From the NCBI RefSeq assembly GCF_905475345.1, contig NC_066588.1, forward strand, positions 10,170,501 through 10,234,500: DNA of 64,000 nt. The letters run 5' to 3'. Shown piece after piece: positions 23,530 to 34,100 of this stretch. A program made the position numbers and the translations under genes. This DNA is from Vespula vulgaris. Its lineage: Eukaryota; Arthropoda; Insecta; Hymenoptera; Vespidae. The stretch's first letter is position 1. Every line of letters begins with the position of its first letter. A model generated the notes under the pieces. That model searched no databases, had not been told where the DNA came from, and worked only from the letters and a program-made list of their open reading frames with translations.

Positions 23530-24884
23530 CCTTTGTTCCCTTTAAACCGTTATAACTCGGCTCCTGTTTGTCTGATCTGGACGAAAAAAATATGGGCGTA
23601 GAGGGCGCGACGTGCCATTTCCAATGAGCCCGGTCCGGTTCTCCTAGGTGCTATAGTTTCGGAGAAAAAAATTGTTAAAGAAAAATTTTTTTCCCTTTGT
23701 TCCATTTAAACCTTTATAACTCGGCTCCTATTGGTCCGATCTGGACGAAAAAAATATGGGCGTAGAGGGCGCGACGAGCCATTTCCAATGAGCCCGGTCA
23801 GGTTCTCCTAGGTGCTATAGTTTCGGAGAAAAAAATTGTTAAAGAAAAATTTTTTTCCCTTTGTTCCCTTTAAACCTTTATAACTCGGCTCCTATTGGTC
23901 CGATCTGGACGAAAAAAATATGGGCGTAGAGGGAGCGACGAGCCCTTTCCAATAACCCCGGTCCGGTTCTCCTAGCTGCTATAGGTTCGGAGAAAAAAAT
24001 TGTTAAAGAAAAATATTTTTTTCCTTTGTTCCCTTTAAACCGTTATAACTCGGCTCCTATTGGTCCGATCTGGACGGAAAAAATATGGGCGTAGAGGGCG
24101 CGGCGAGCCCTTTCCAACGACCCCGGTCCGGTTCTCCTAGATGCTATAGTTTCGGAGAAAAAAATTGTTAAAGAAAAAGTTTTTTTCCTTTGTTCCCTTT
24201 AAACCGTTATAACTCGGCTCCTATTGGTCCGATCTGGACGAAAAAAATATGGGCGTAGAGGGCGCGACGAGCCCTTTCCAACGACCCCGGTACGGTTCTC
24301 CTACGTTCTATAGTTTCGGAGAAAAAAATTGTTAAAGAAAAATTTTTTTTCCTTTGTTCCATTTAAACCGTTATAACTCGGCTCCTATTGGTCCGATCTG
24401 GACGAAAAAAATATGGGCGTAGAGGGCGCGACGAGCCCTTTCCAATGACCCCGGTCCGGTACTCCTAGGTGCTATAGTTTCGGAGAAAAAAATTGTTAAA
24501 GAAAAATTTTTTTTTCCTTTGTTCCCTTTAAAAGGTTATAACTCGGCTCCTATTGGTCCGATCTGGGCGGAAAAAATATGGGCGCAGAGGGCGCGGCGAG
24601 CCCTTTCAATGACCCCGGTCCGGTTCTCCTGGGTGCTATAGTTTCGGAGAAAAAAATTGTTAAAGAAAAATTTTTTTTTCTTTGTTCCCTTTAAACCGTT
24701 ATAACTCGGCTCCTGTTGGCCCGATCTGGACGAAAAAAATATGGGCGTAGAGGGCGCGAAGAGCCCTTTTCAACGACCCCGGTCCGGTTCTCCTAGGTGC
24801 TATAGTTTCGGAGAAAAAAATTGTTAAAGACAAAATTTTTTTTTCCTTTGTTCCCTTTAAACCGTTATAACTCGGCTCCTGTTG

Positions 24885-27820
24885 GCCCGATCTGGACGAA
24901 AAAAATATGGGCGTAGAGGGCGCGACGAGCCATTTCCAACGACCCCGGTCCGGTTGCTCCAGGTGCTATCGTTTCGGAGAAGAAATTGTTAAATAAAAAT
25001 ATTTTTTTCCTTTGTTACCTTTAAACCGTTATAACTCGGCTCCCATTGGTCCGATCTGGACGAAGACAATATGGTCGTAGAGGATGCGAGGAACCCTTTC
25101 CAATGACCCCGGTCCGGTTGCTCTAGGTGCTACCGTGTCGGAGAAAAATATTCTTAAATAAAAATATTTTTTTCCTTTTTTCCCATTAAACAGGTTTAAC
25201 TCGGCTCCTATTGGTCTCATCTGGACGAAAAAAAAGGTCGTAGAGGACGCGAAGAAACCGTTCCAATGACCCCGGTCCGGTTGCTCCAGGTGCTATCGTT
25301 TCGGAGAAAAAATTGTTAAATAAAAATATTTTTTTCCTTTGTTACCTTTAAACCGTTATAACTCGGCTCCTATTGGTCCGATCTGCACGAAGACAATATG
25401 GTCGTAGAGGATGCGAGGAACCCTTTCCAATGACCCCGGTCCGGTTGCTCTAGGTGCTACCGTGTCGGAGAAAAATATTCTTAAATAAAAATATTTTTTT
25501 CCTTTTTTCTCATTAAACAGGTATAACTCTGCTCCTATTTGTCTCATCTGGACGACAAAAATATGGGCGTAGAGGGCGCGACGAGCCCTTTCGAATGGCC
25601 CCGGTCCGGTTCTCCTAGGTGCTATAGTTTTGGAGAAAAAAATTGTTAAAGAAAAATTTTTTTTTCCTTTGTTCCCTTTAAACCGTTATAACTCGGCTCC
25701 TGTTGGTCCGATCTGGACTAAAAAAATTTGGGCGTAGAGGGCGCGACGAGCCCTTTCCAATGACCCCGCTCCGGTTCTCCTAGGTGCTATACTTTCGGAG
25801 AAAAAAATTGTTAAAGAAAAATTTTTTTTTCCTTTGTTCCCTTTAAACCGTTATAACTCAGCTCCTATTGGTCCGATCTGGACGAAAAAAATATGGGCGT
25901 AGAGGGTGCGACGAGCCCTTTCGATTGACCCCGGTCCGGTTCTCCTAGGTGCTATATCTTTGGAGAAAAAAATTGTTAAAGAAAAATTTTTTTTTCCTTT
26001 GTTCCCTTTAAACCGTTATAACTCGGCTCCTGTTGGTCCGATCTGGACGAAAAAAATTTGGGCGTAGAGGGCGCGACGAGCCCTTTCCAATGACCCCGGT
26101 CGGGTTCTCCTAGGTGCTATAGTTTCGGAGAAAAAAATTGTTAAAGAAAAATTTTTTTTTCCTTTGTTCCCTTTAAACCGTTATAACTCGGCTCCTGTTT
26201 GTCAGATCTGGACGAAAAAAATATGGGCGTAGAGGGCGCGACGTGCCATTTCCAATGAGCCCGGTCCGGTTCTCCTAGGTGCTATAGTTTCGGAGAAAAA
26301 AATTGTTAAAGAAAAATTTTTTTCCCTTTGTTCCATTTAAACCTTTATAACTCGGCTCCTATTGGTCCGATCTGGACGAAAAAAATATGGGCGTAGAGGG
26401 CGCGACGAGCCATTTCCAATGAGCCCGGTCAGGTTCTCCTAGGTGCTATAGTTTCGGAGAAAAAAATTGTTAAAGAAAAATTTTTTTCCCTTTGTTCCCT
26501 TTAAACCTTTATAACTCGGCTCCTATTGGTCCGATCTGGACGAAAAAAATATGGGCGTAGAGGGAGCGACGAGCCCTTTCCAATAACCCCGGTCCGGTTC
26601 TCCTAGCTGCTATAGGTTCGGAGAAAAAAATTGTTAAAGAAAAATATTTTTTTCCTTTGTTCCCTTTAAACCGTTATAACTCGGCTCCTATTGGTCCGAT
26701 CTGGACGGAAAAAATATGGGCGTAGAGGGCGCGGCGAGCCCTTTCCAACGACCCCGGTCCGGTTCTCCTAGATGCTATAGTTTCGGAGAAAAAAATTGTT
26801 AAAGAAAAAGTTTTTTTCCTTTGTTCCCTTTAAACCGTTATAACTCGGCTCCTATTGGTCCGATCTGGACGAAAAAAATATGGGCGTAGAGGGCGCGACG
26901 AGCCCTTTCCAACGACCCCGGTACAGTTCTCCTACGTTCTATAGTTTCGGAGAAAAAAATTGTTAAAGAAAAATTTTTTTTCCTTTGTTCCATTTAAACC
27001 GTTATAACTCGGCTCCTATTGGTCCGATCTGGACGAAAAAAATATGGGCGTAGAGGGCGCGACGAGCCCTTTCCAATGACCCCGGTCCGGTACTCCTAGG
27101 TGCTATAGTTTCGGAGAAAAAAATTGTTAAAGAAAAATTTTTTTTTCCTTTGTTCCCTTTAAAAGGTTATAACTCGGCTCCTATTGGTCCGATCTGGGCG
27201 GAAAAAATATGGGCGCAGAGGGCGCGGCGAGCCCTTTCAATGACCCCGGTCCGGTTCTCCTGGGTGCTATAGTTTCGGAGAAAAAAATTGTTAAAGAAAA
27301 ATTTTTTTTTCTTTGTTCCCTTTAAACCGTTATAACTCGGCTCCTGTTGGCCCGATCTGGACGAAAAAAATATGGGCGTAGAGGGCGCGAAGAGCCCTTT
27401 TCAACGACCCCGGTCCGGTTCTCCTAGGTGCTATAGTTTCGGAGAAAAAAATTGTTAAAGACAAAATTTTTTTTTCCTTTGTTCCCTTTAAACCGTTATA
27501 ACTCGGCTCCTGTTGGCCCGATCTGGACGAAAAAAATATGGGCGTAGAGGGCGCGACGAGCCATTTCCAACGACCCCGGTCCGGTTGCTCCAGGTGCTAT
27601 CGTTTCGGAGAAGAAATTGTTAAATAAAAATATTTTTTTCCTTTGTTACCTTTAAACCGTTATAACTCGGCTCCCATTGGTCCGATCTGGACGAAGACAA
27701 TATGGTCGTAGAGGATGCGAGGAACCCTTTCCAATGACCCCGGTCCGGTTGCTCTAGGTGCTACCGTGTCGGAGAAAAATATTCTTAAATAAAAATATTT
27801 TTTTCCTTTTTTCCCATTAA
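24885..27820 (+). repeat. 16-monomer HOR, copy 2 plus short third piece
   Basis: Second full copy, followed by the first one to two monomers of a third (F3 at 27660 with gctcccattgg, also seen at 25029). After about 27,820 the hybrid monomer matches the expected one, but the next continues into a ttccctttaaaccg end and a tgttggtcc F1 copy instead of the expected F3, so the tandem stops here. Copy 2 differs from copy 1 at few visible positions, including gtacagttctcc near 26,921 against gtacggttctcc near 24,290. Confidence 0.9.
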
Positions 27821-29139
27821 ACAGGTATAACTCGGCTCCTATTGGTCTCATCTGGACGAAAAAAAAGGTCGTAGAGGACGCGAAGAACCCGTTCCAATGA
27901 CCCCGGTCCGGTTGCTCCAGGTGCTATCGTTTCGGAGAAAAAATTGTTAAATAAAAATATTTTTTTCCTTTGTTCCCTTTAAACCGTTATAACTCGGCTC
28001 CTGTTGGTCCGATCTGGACGAAAAAAATTTGGGCGTAGAGGGCGCGACGAGCCCTTTCCAATGACCCCGGCCCGGTTCTCCTAGGTGCTATATGTTTGGA
28101 GAAAAAAATTGTTAAAGAAAAACTTTTTTTCCTTTGTTCCCTTTAAACCGTTATAACTCGGCTCCTGTTGGTCCGATCTGGACGAAAAAAATTTGGGCGT
28201 AGAGGGCGCGACGAGCCCTTTCCAATGACCCCGGTCCGGTTCTCCTACGTTCTATAGTTTCGAAGAAAAAAATTGTTAAAGAAAAATTTTTTTTCCTTTG
28301 TTCCCTTTAAACCGTTATAACTCGGCTCTTATTGGTCCGATCTGGACGAGAAAAATATGGGCGTAGAGGGGGCGACGAGCCCTTTCCAATGACCCCGGTC
28401 CGGTTCTCCTAGGTGCTATAGTTTCGGAGAAAAAAATTGTTAAAGAAAAATTTTTTTTTCCTTTGTTCCCTTTAAACCGTTATAACTCGGCTCCTATTGG
28501 TCCGATCTGGACGAAAAAAATATGGTTGCAGAGGGAGTGAAGAACCCATTCCAATAACCCCGGTCCGGTTGCTCTAGGTGCTACCGTGACGGAGAAAAAT
28601 ATTCTTAAATAAAAATATTTTTTTCCTTTTTTCCCATTAAACAGGTATAACTCGGCTCCTATTGGTCTCATCTGGACGAAAAAAATATGGGCGTAGAGGG
28701 CGCGACGAGCCCTTTCGAATGACCCCGGTCCGGTTCTCCTAGATGCTATAGTTTCGGAGAAAAAGATTGCTAAAGAAAAATTTTTTTTTCCTTTGTTCCC
28801 TTTAAACCGTTATAACTCGGCTCCTGTTGGTCCGATCTGGACGAAAAAAATATGGGCGTAGAGGGCGCGACGAGCCCTTTCGAATGACCCCGGTCCGGTT
28901 CTCCTAGATGCTATAGTTTCGGAGAAAAAGATTGCTAAAGAAAAATTTTTTTTTCCTTTGTTCCCTTTAAACCGTTATAACTCGGCTCCTATTGGTCTCA
29001 TCTGGACGAAAAAAATATGGGCGTAGAGGGCGCGACGAGCCCTTTCGAATGACCCCGGTCCGGTTCTCCTAGATGCTATAGTTTCGGAGAAAAAGATTGC
29101 TAAAGAAAAATTTTTTTTTCCTTTGTTCCCTTTAAACCG
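27821..29139 (+). repeat. F1-rich mosaic block
   Basis: Mostly F1 copies (tgttggtcc, tttgggcg; ctcttattgg, aggggg) with one F4 at 28480. It ends with three consecutive monomers whose right halves all carry tagatgctatag and agattgctaaag, at about 28,740, 28,905 and 29,070. No other element is seen. Confidence 0.82.
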
Positions 29140-30353
29140 TTATAACTCGGGTCCTATTGGTCCGATCTGGACAAAAAAAATATGGTTGCAGAGGGTGTGA
29201 AGAACCCATTCCAATAACCCCGGTCCGGTTGCTCTAGGTGCTACCGTGTCGGAGAAAAATATTCTTAAATAAAAATATTTTTTTCCTTTTTTCCCTTTAA
29301 ACAGGTATAACTCGGCTCCTACTGGTCCGATCTGGACGAAAAAAAGGTCGTAGTGGACGCGAAGAACCCGTTCCAATGACCGCGGTTCGGTTGCTCCAGG
29401 TGCTATCGTTTCGGAGAAAAAATTGTTAAATGAAAATATTTTTTTCCTTTGTTACCTTTAAACCGTTATAACTCGGCTCCTATTGGTCCGATCTGGACGA
29501 AGACAATATGGTCGTAGAGGATGCGAGGAACCCTTTCCAATGACCCCGGTCCGGTTGCTTTAGGTGCTACCGTGTCGGAGAAAAATATTCTTAAATAAAA
29601 ATATTTTTTTCTTTTTTCCCATTAAACAGGTATAACTCGGCTCCTATTGGTCTCATCTGGACGAAAAAAATATGGGCGTAGAGGGCGCGACGAGCCCTTT
29701 CGAATGACCCCGGTTCGGTTGCTCCAGGTGCTATCGTTTCGGAGAAAAAATTGTTAAATGAAAATATTTTTTTCCTTTGTTACCTTTAAACCGTTATAAT
29801 TCGGCTCCTATTGGTCCGATCTGGACGAAAAAAATATGGTTGCAGAGGGTGTGAAGAACCCATTCCAATAACCCCGGTCCAGTTGCTCTAGGTGCTACCG
29901 TGTCGGAGAAAAATATTCTTAAATAAAAATATTTTTTTCCTTTTTTCCCTTTAAACAGGTATAACTCGGCTCCTACTGGTCCGATCTGGACGAAAAAAAA
30001 GGTCGTAGAGGACGCGAAGAACCCGTTCCAATGACCCCGGTTCGGTTGCTCCAGGTGCTATCGTTTCGGAGAAAAAACTGTTAAATAAAAATATTTTTTT
30101 CCTTTGTTACCTTTAAACCGTTATAACTCGGCTCCTATTGGTCCGATCTGGACGAAGACAATATGGTCGTAGAGGATGCGAGGAACCCTTTCCAATGACC
30201 CCGGTCCGGTTGCTCTAGGTGCTACCGTGTCGGAGAAAAATATTCTTAAATAAAAATATTTTTTTCCTTTTTTCCCATTAAACAGGAATAACTCGGCTCC
30301 TATTGGTCTCATCTGGACGAAAAAAATATGGGCGTAGAGGGCGCGACGAGCCC

Positions 30354-30370
30354 TTTCGAATGACCCCGGT
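30354..30370 (+). other. CENP-B-box-like 17-mer in F5 (8 of 9 key bases)
   Basis: The F5 sequence ttcgaatgaccccgg aligned to the mammalian CENP-B box pattern nTTCGnnnnAnnCGGGn matches TTCG, the central A, and C.GG of CGGG; the single mismatch is C for the first G of CGGG. It occurs once in nearly every F5 and in some F1 copies. A specified-base match this good is expected by chance in about 3-4% of 165-bp monomers scanned on both strands, so it is suggestive only. No binding is shown. Confidence 0.4.
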
Positions 30371-30449
30371 CCGGTTGCTCCAGGTGCTATCGTTTCGGAG
30401 AAAAAATTGTTAAATGAAAATATTTTTTTCCTTTGTTACCTTTAAACCG

Positions 30450-30614
30450 TTATAACTCGGCTCCTGTTGGTCCGATCTGGACGAAAAAAATATGGTTGCA
30501 GAGGGTGTGAAGAACCCATTCCAATAACCCCGGTCCGGTTGCTCTAGGTGCTACCGTGTCGGAGAAAAATATTCTTAAATAAAAATATTTTTTTCCTTTT
30601 TTCCCTTTAAACAG
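30450..30614 (+). repeat. Monomer family F4 (representative, 165 bp)
   Basis: Identified by atatggttgcagagggtgtg, aagaacccattccaataacc, ggttgctctaggtgctaccg and the end ttttttccctttaaacag (or cccattaaacag in the left part of the window). It shares its right half with F3. Relative to F1, the GC-rich left segment has two C-to-T changes at CpG (gggcgcg to gggtgtg). Some copies carry the marker ataattcggcccc or ataattcggctcc at the start (29,796; 31,924; 46,535; 53,765; 63,296) and gtccagttgc in the core. Confidence 0.93.
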
Positions 30615-30776
30615 GTATAACTCGGCTCCTACTGGTCCGATCTGGACGAAAAAAAAGGTCGTAGAGGACGCGAAGAACCCGTTCCAATGACCCCGGTTCG
30701 GTTGCTCCAGGTGCTATCGTTTCGGAGAAAAAATTGTTAAATAAAAATATTTTTTTCCTTTGTTACATTTAAACCG
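30615..30776 (+). repeat. Monomer family F2 (representative, 162 bp)
   Basis: Begins gtataactcggctcctactgg, carries gacgaaaaaaaaggtcgtag and gacgcgaagaacccgttcc, then ccccggttcggttgctcc, ggtgctatcgtttcgg, ttgttaaataaaaat and ttacatttaaaccg. It is shorter than the other families because the stretch between gacg and ggtcg is reduced. In the right part a derived allele gtagtggacgcg replaces gtagaggacgcg (for example near 41,330, 42,805 and 45,265). F2 normally follows F4 and precedes F3. Confidence 0.93.
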
Positions 30777-30941
30777 TTATAACTCGGCTCCTATTGGTCC
30801 GATCTGGACGAAGACAATATGGTCGTAGAGGATGCGAGGAACCCTTTCCAATGACCCCGGTCCGGTTGCTCTAGGTGCTACCGTGTCGGAGAAAAATATT
30901 CTTAAATAAAAATATTTTTTTCCTTTTTTCCCATTAAACAG
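30777..30941 (+). repeat. Monomer family F3 (representative, 165 bp)
   Basis: Identified by gacgaagacaatatggtcg and gaggatgcgaggaaccc, then ggttgctctaggtgctaccg, tgtcggagaaaaatattc, ttaaataaaaatattt and the distinctive end ttttttcccattaaacag. The next monomer therefore starts gtataactcgg. Its length, 165 bp, is a multiple of three, which is why an open frame on the minus strand can cross it. Derived alleles include gctttagg (39,400; 42,998; 46,290) and gtggagg (35,581; 37,552; 40,014; 41,490). Confidence 0.93.
30905..30910 (+). other. AATAAA hexamer, + strand
   Basis: The segment cttaaataaaaat in F3 and F4, and gttaaataaaaat in F2, contains AATAAA on the + strand. F5 in the right part has aaatgaaaa and lacks it; F1 has aaagaaaa and lacks it. 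If the array is transcribed on this strand, the hexamer could act as a polyadenylation signal, but no downstream evidence is available. Confidence 0.4.
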
Positions 30942-30947
30942 GTATAA
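30915..30947 (+). other. Splice acceptor/donor juxtaposition at F3 end
   Basis: An uninterrupted 18-base pyrimidine run (30915-30932) is followed by attaaacag and then gtataa. CAG at 30939-30941 directly abuts GT at 30942-30943. This resembles the layout of recursive-splicing ratchet points. It is present at the end of F3 and F4 monomers and absent from F1, F2 and F5, which end accg. It could equally be chance in a T-rich satellite. Confidence 0.35.
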
Positions 30948-31105
30948 CTCGGCTCCTATTGGTCTCATCTGGACGAAAAAAATATGGGCGTAGAGGGCGC
31001 GACGAGCCCTTTCGAATGACCCCGGTCCGGTTGCTCCAGGTGCTATCGTTTCGGAGAAAAAATTGTTAAATGAAAATATTTTTTTCCTTTGTTACCTTTA
31101 AACCG
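30942..31105 (+). repeat. Monomer family F5 (representative, 164 bp)
   Basis: Begins gtataactcggctcc, carries tattggtctcatctgg, gggcgtagagggcgcgacg, ccctttcgaatgacccc, then ggttgctccaggtgctatcg, ttgttaaatgaaaatattt and ttacctttaaaccg. The left half resembles F1 except for tctcatctgg and ttcgaatg; the right half resembles F2. In the left part of the window the equivalent copies read aaataagggcg and aaataaaaat. A derived allele gactagccc replaces gacgagccc in several copies between about 47.9 and 61.6 kb. Confidence 0.92.
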
Positions 31106-34100
31106 TTATAACTCGGCTCCTGTTGGTCCGATCTGGACGAAAAAATATGGTTGCAGAGGGTGTGAAGAACCCATTCCAATAACCCCGGTCCGGTTGCTCT
31201 AGGTGCTACCGTGTCGGAGAAAAATATTCTTAAATAAAAATATTTTTTTCCTTTTTTCCCTTTAAACAGGTATAACTCGGCTCCTACTGGTCCGATCTGG
31301 ACGAAAAAAAAGGTCGTAGAGGACGCGAAGAACCCGTTCCAATGACCCCGGTTCGGTTGCTCCAGGTGCTATCGTTTCGGAGAAAAAATTGTTAAATAAA
31401 AATATTTTTTTCCTTTGTTACATTTAAACCGTTATAACTCGGCTCCTATTGGTCCGATCTGGACGAAAAAAAAGGTCGTAGAGGACGCGAAGAACCCGTT
31501 CCAATGACCCCGGTTCGGTTGCTCCAGGTGCTATCGTTTCGGAGAAAAAATTGTTAAATGAAAATATTTTTTTCCTTTGTTACCTTTAAACCGTTATAAC
31601 TCGGCTCCTATTGGTCCGATCTGGACGAAGACAATATGGTCGTAGAGTATGCGAGGAACCCTTTCCAATGACCCCGGTCCGGTTGCTTTAGGTGCTACCG
31701 TGTCGGAGAAAAATATTCTTAAATAAAAATATTTTTTTCCTTTTTTCCCATTAAACAGGTATAACTCGGCTCCTATTGGTCTCATCTGGACGAAAAAAAT
31801 ATGGGCGTAGAGGGCGCGACGAGCCCTTTCGAATGACCCCGGTTCGGTTGCTCCAGGTGCTATCGTTTCGGAGAAAAAATTGTTAAATGAAAATATTTTT
31901 TTCCTTTGTTACCTTTAAACCGTTATAATTCGGCTCCTATTGGTCCGATCTGGACGAAAAAAATATGGTTGCAGAGGGTGTGAAGAACCCATTCCAATAA
32001 CCCCGGTCCAGTTGCTCTAGGTGCTACCGTGTCGGAGAAAAATATTCTTAAATAAAAATATTTTTTTCCTTTTTTCCCTTTAAACAGGTATAACTCGGCT
32101 CCTACTGGTCCGATCTGGACGAAAAAAAAGGTCGTAGAGGACGCGAAGAACCCGTTCCAATGACCCCGGTTCGGTTGCTCCAGGTGCTATCGTTTCGGAG
32201 AAAAAATTGTTAAATAAAAATATTTTTTTCCTTTGTTACCTTTAAACCGTTATAACTCGGCTCCTATTGGTCCGATCTGGACGAAGACAATATGGTCGTA
32301 GAGGATGCGAGGAACCCTTTCCAATGACCCCGGTCCGGTTGCTCTAGGTGCTACCGTGTCGGAGAAAAATATTCTTAAATAAAAATATTTTTTTCCTTTT
32401 TTCCCATTAAACAGGTATAACTCGGCTCCTATTGGTCTCATCTGGACGAAAAAAATATGGGCGTAGAGGGCGCGACGAGCCCTTTCGAATGACCCCGGTC
32501 CGGTTGCTCCAGGTGCTATCGTTTCGGAGAAAAAATTGTTAAATGAAAATATTTTTTTCCTTTGTTACCTTTAAACCGTTATAACTCGGCTCCTGTTGGT
32601 CCGATCTGGACGAAAAAAATATGGTTGCAGAGGGTGTGAAGAACCCATTCCAATAACCCCGGTCCGGTTGCTCTAGGTGCTACCGTGTCGGAGAAAAATA
32701 TTCTTAAATAAAAATATTTTTTTCCTTTTTTCCCTTTAAACAGGTATAACTCGGCTCCTACTGGTCCGATCTGGACGAAAAAAAAGGTCGTAGAGGACGC
32801 GAAGAACCCGTTCCAATGACCCCGGTTCGGTTGCTCCAGGTGCTATCGTTTCGGAGAAAAAACTGTTAAATAAAAATATTTTTTTCCTTTGTTACCTTTA
32901 AACCGTTATAACTCGGCTCCTATTGGTCCGATCTGGACGAAGACAATATGGTCGTAGAGGATGCGAGGAACCCTTTCCAATGACCCCGGTCCGGTTGCTC
33001 TAGGTGCTACCGTGTCGGAGAAAAATATTCTTAAATAAAAATATTTTTTTCCTTTTTTCCCATTAAACAGGTATAACTCGGCTCCTATTGGTCTCATCTG
33101 GACGAAAAAAATATGGGCGTAGAGGGCGCGACGAGCCCTTTCGAATGACCCCGGTCCGGTTGCTCCAGGTGCTATCGTTTCGGAGAAAAAATTGTTAAAT
33201 AAAAATATTTTTTTCCTTTGTTACCTTTAAACCGTTATAACTCGGCTCCTGTTGGTCCGATCTGGACGAAAAAAATATGGTTGCAGAGGGTGTGAAGAAC
33301 CCATTCCAATAACCCCGGTCCGGTTGCTCTAGGTGCTACCGTGTCGGAGAAAAATATTCTTAAATAAAAATATTTTTTTCCTTTTTTCCCTTTAAACAGG
33401 TATAACTCGGCTCCTACTGGTCCGATCTGGACGAAAAAAAAGGTCGTAGAGGACGCGAAGAACCCGTTCCAATGACCCCGGTTCGGTTGCTCCAGGTGCT
33501 ATCGTTTCGGAGAAAAAATTGTTAAATAAAAATATTTTTTTCCTTTGTTACATTTAAACCGTTATAACTCGGCTCCTATTGGTCCGATCTGGACGAAGAC
33601 AATATGGTCGTAGAGGATGCGAGGAACCCTTTCCAATGACCCCGGTCCGGTTGCTCTAGGTGCTACCGTGTCGGAGAAAAATATTCTTAAATAAAAATAT
33701 TTTTTTCCTTTTTTCCCATTAAACAGGTATAACTCGGCTCCTATTGGTCTCATCTGGACGAAAAAAATATGGGCGTAGAGGGCGCGACGAGCCCTTTCGA
33801 ATGACCCCGGTCCGGTTGCTCCAGGTGCTATCGTTTCGGAGAAAAAATTGTTAAATGAAAATATTTTTTTCCTTTGTTACCTTTAAACCGTTATAACTCG
33901 GCTCCTGTTGGTCCGATCTGGACGAAAAAAATATGGTTGCAGAGGGTGTGAAGAACCCATTCCAATAACCCCGGTCCGGTTGCTCTAGGTGCTACCGTGT
34001 CGGAGAAAAATATTCTTAAATAAAAATATTTTTTTCCTTTTTTCCCTTTAAACAGGTATAACTCGGCTCCTACTGGTCCGATCTGGACGAAAAAAAAGGT

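Larger units (their letters stand above)
23385..23549 (+). repeat. Monomer family F1 (representative, 165 bp)
   Basis: This copy shows the F1 pattern: ttgggcgtagagggcgcg in the left half (most F1 copies read atgggcgtag), then tttccaatgaccccgg, ggttctcctaggtgc, ctatagtttcgg, a long A block, ttgttaaagaaaaa followed by nine T, and ending ttccctttaaaccg. F1 is the commonest family in 1-29 kb and includes many sub-variants: ctgctattgg with gggcctagagg, ctcgtattgg, ctcttattgg with aggggg, and cgcctcctatt in the right part. Some copies carry tacgttctatagtttcgaag instead of taggtgctatagtttcggag. This copy has one private change, gtcgggttc for gtccggttc, shared with the copy 2,631 bp downstream. Confidence 0.93.
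22254..24884 (+). repeat. 16-monomer HOR, copy 1 (2,631 bp)
   Basis: Monomers starting at 22398 and 22725 recur at 25029 and 25356, and the first recurs again at 27660, each 2,631 bp apart (16 monomers). Private markers shared by the copies include aactctgctcctatttgtc, gacgacaaaaatatggg, tcgaatggcccc, tcgattgacccc, gtcgggttctcc, acgtgccatttcc and ttccatttaaacc. Only scattered single-base differences were noticed, for example tgtctgatctgg (about 23,570) against tgtcagatctgg (about 26,201). The left edge is approximate; homology starts between 22,230 and 22,330. Confidence 0.92.

Noticed and set aside
30001..30100. RNA polymerase III B-box-like ggttcggttgctcc in F2
   Set aside because: It matches GGTTCGAnnCC at 9 of 11 counted positions including the two free ones, lacks the central A, and no A-box or tRNA-like fold is present at a suitable distance.
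30939..30947. A real exon boundary
   Set aside because: The motif is repeated at F3 and F4 ends throughout and there is no flanking coding sequence; kept only as a hypothesis under findings.
30777..30968. Minus-strand 63-aa open frames as genes
   Set aside because: They lie wholly within satellite monomers and start and stop at arbitrary points of the repeat. They exist only where a 165-bp monomer keeps the frame, and show no constraint, signal, domain or ribosome-binding context.
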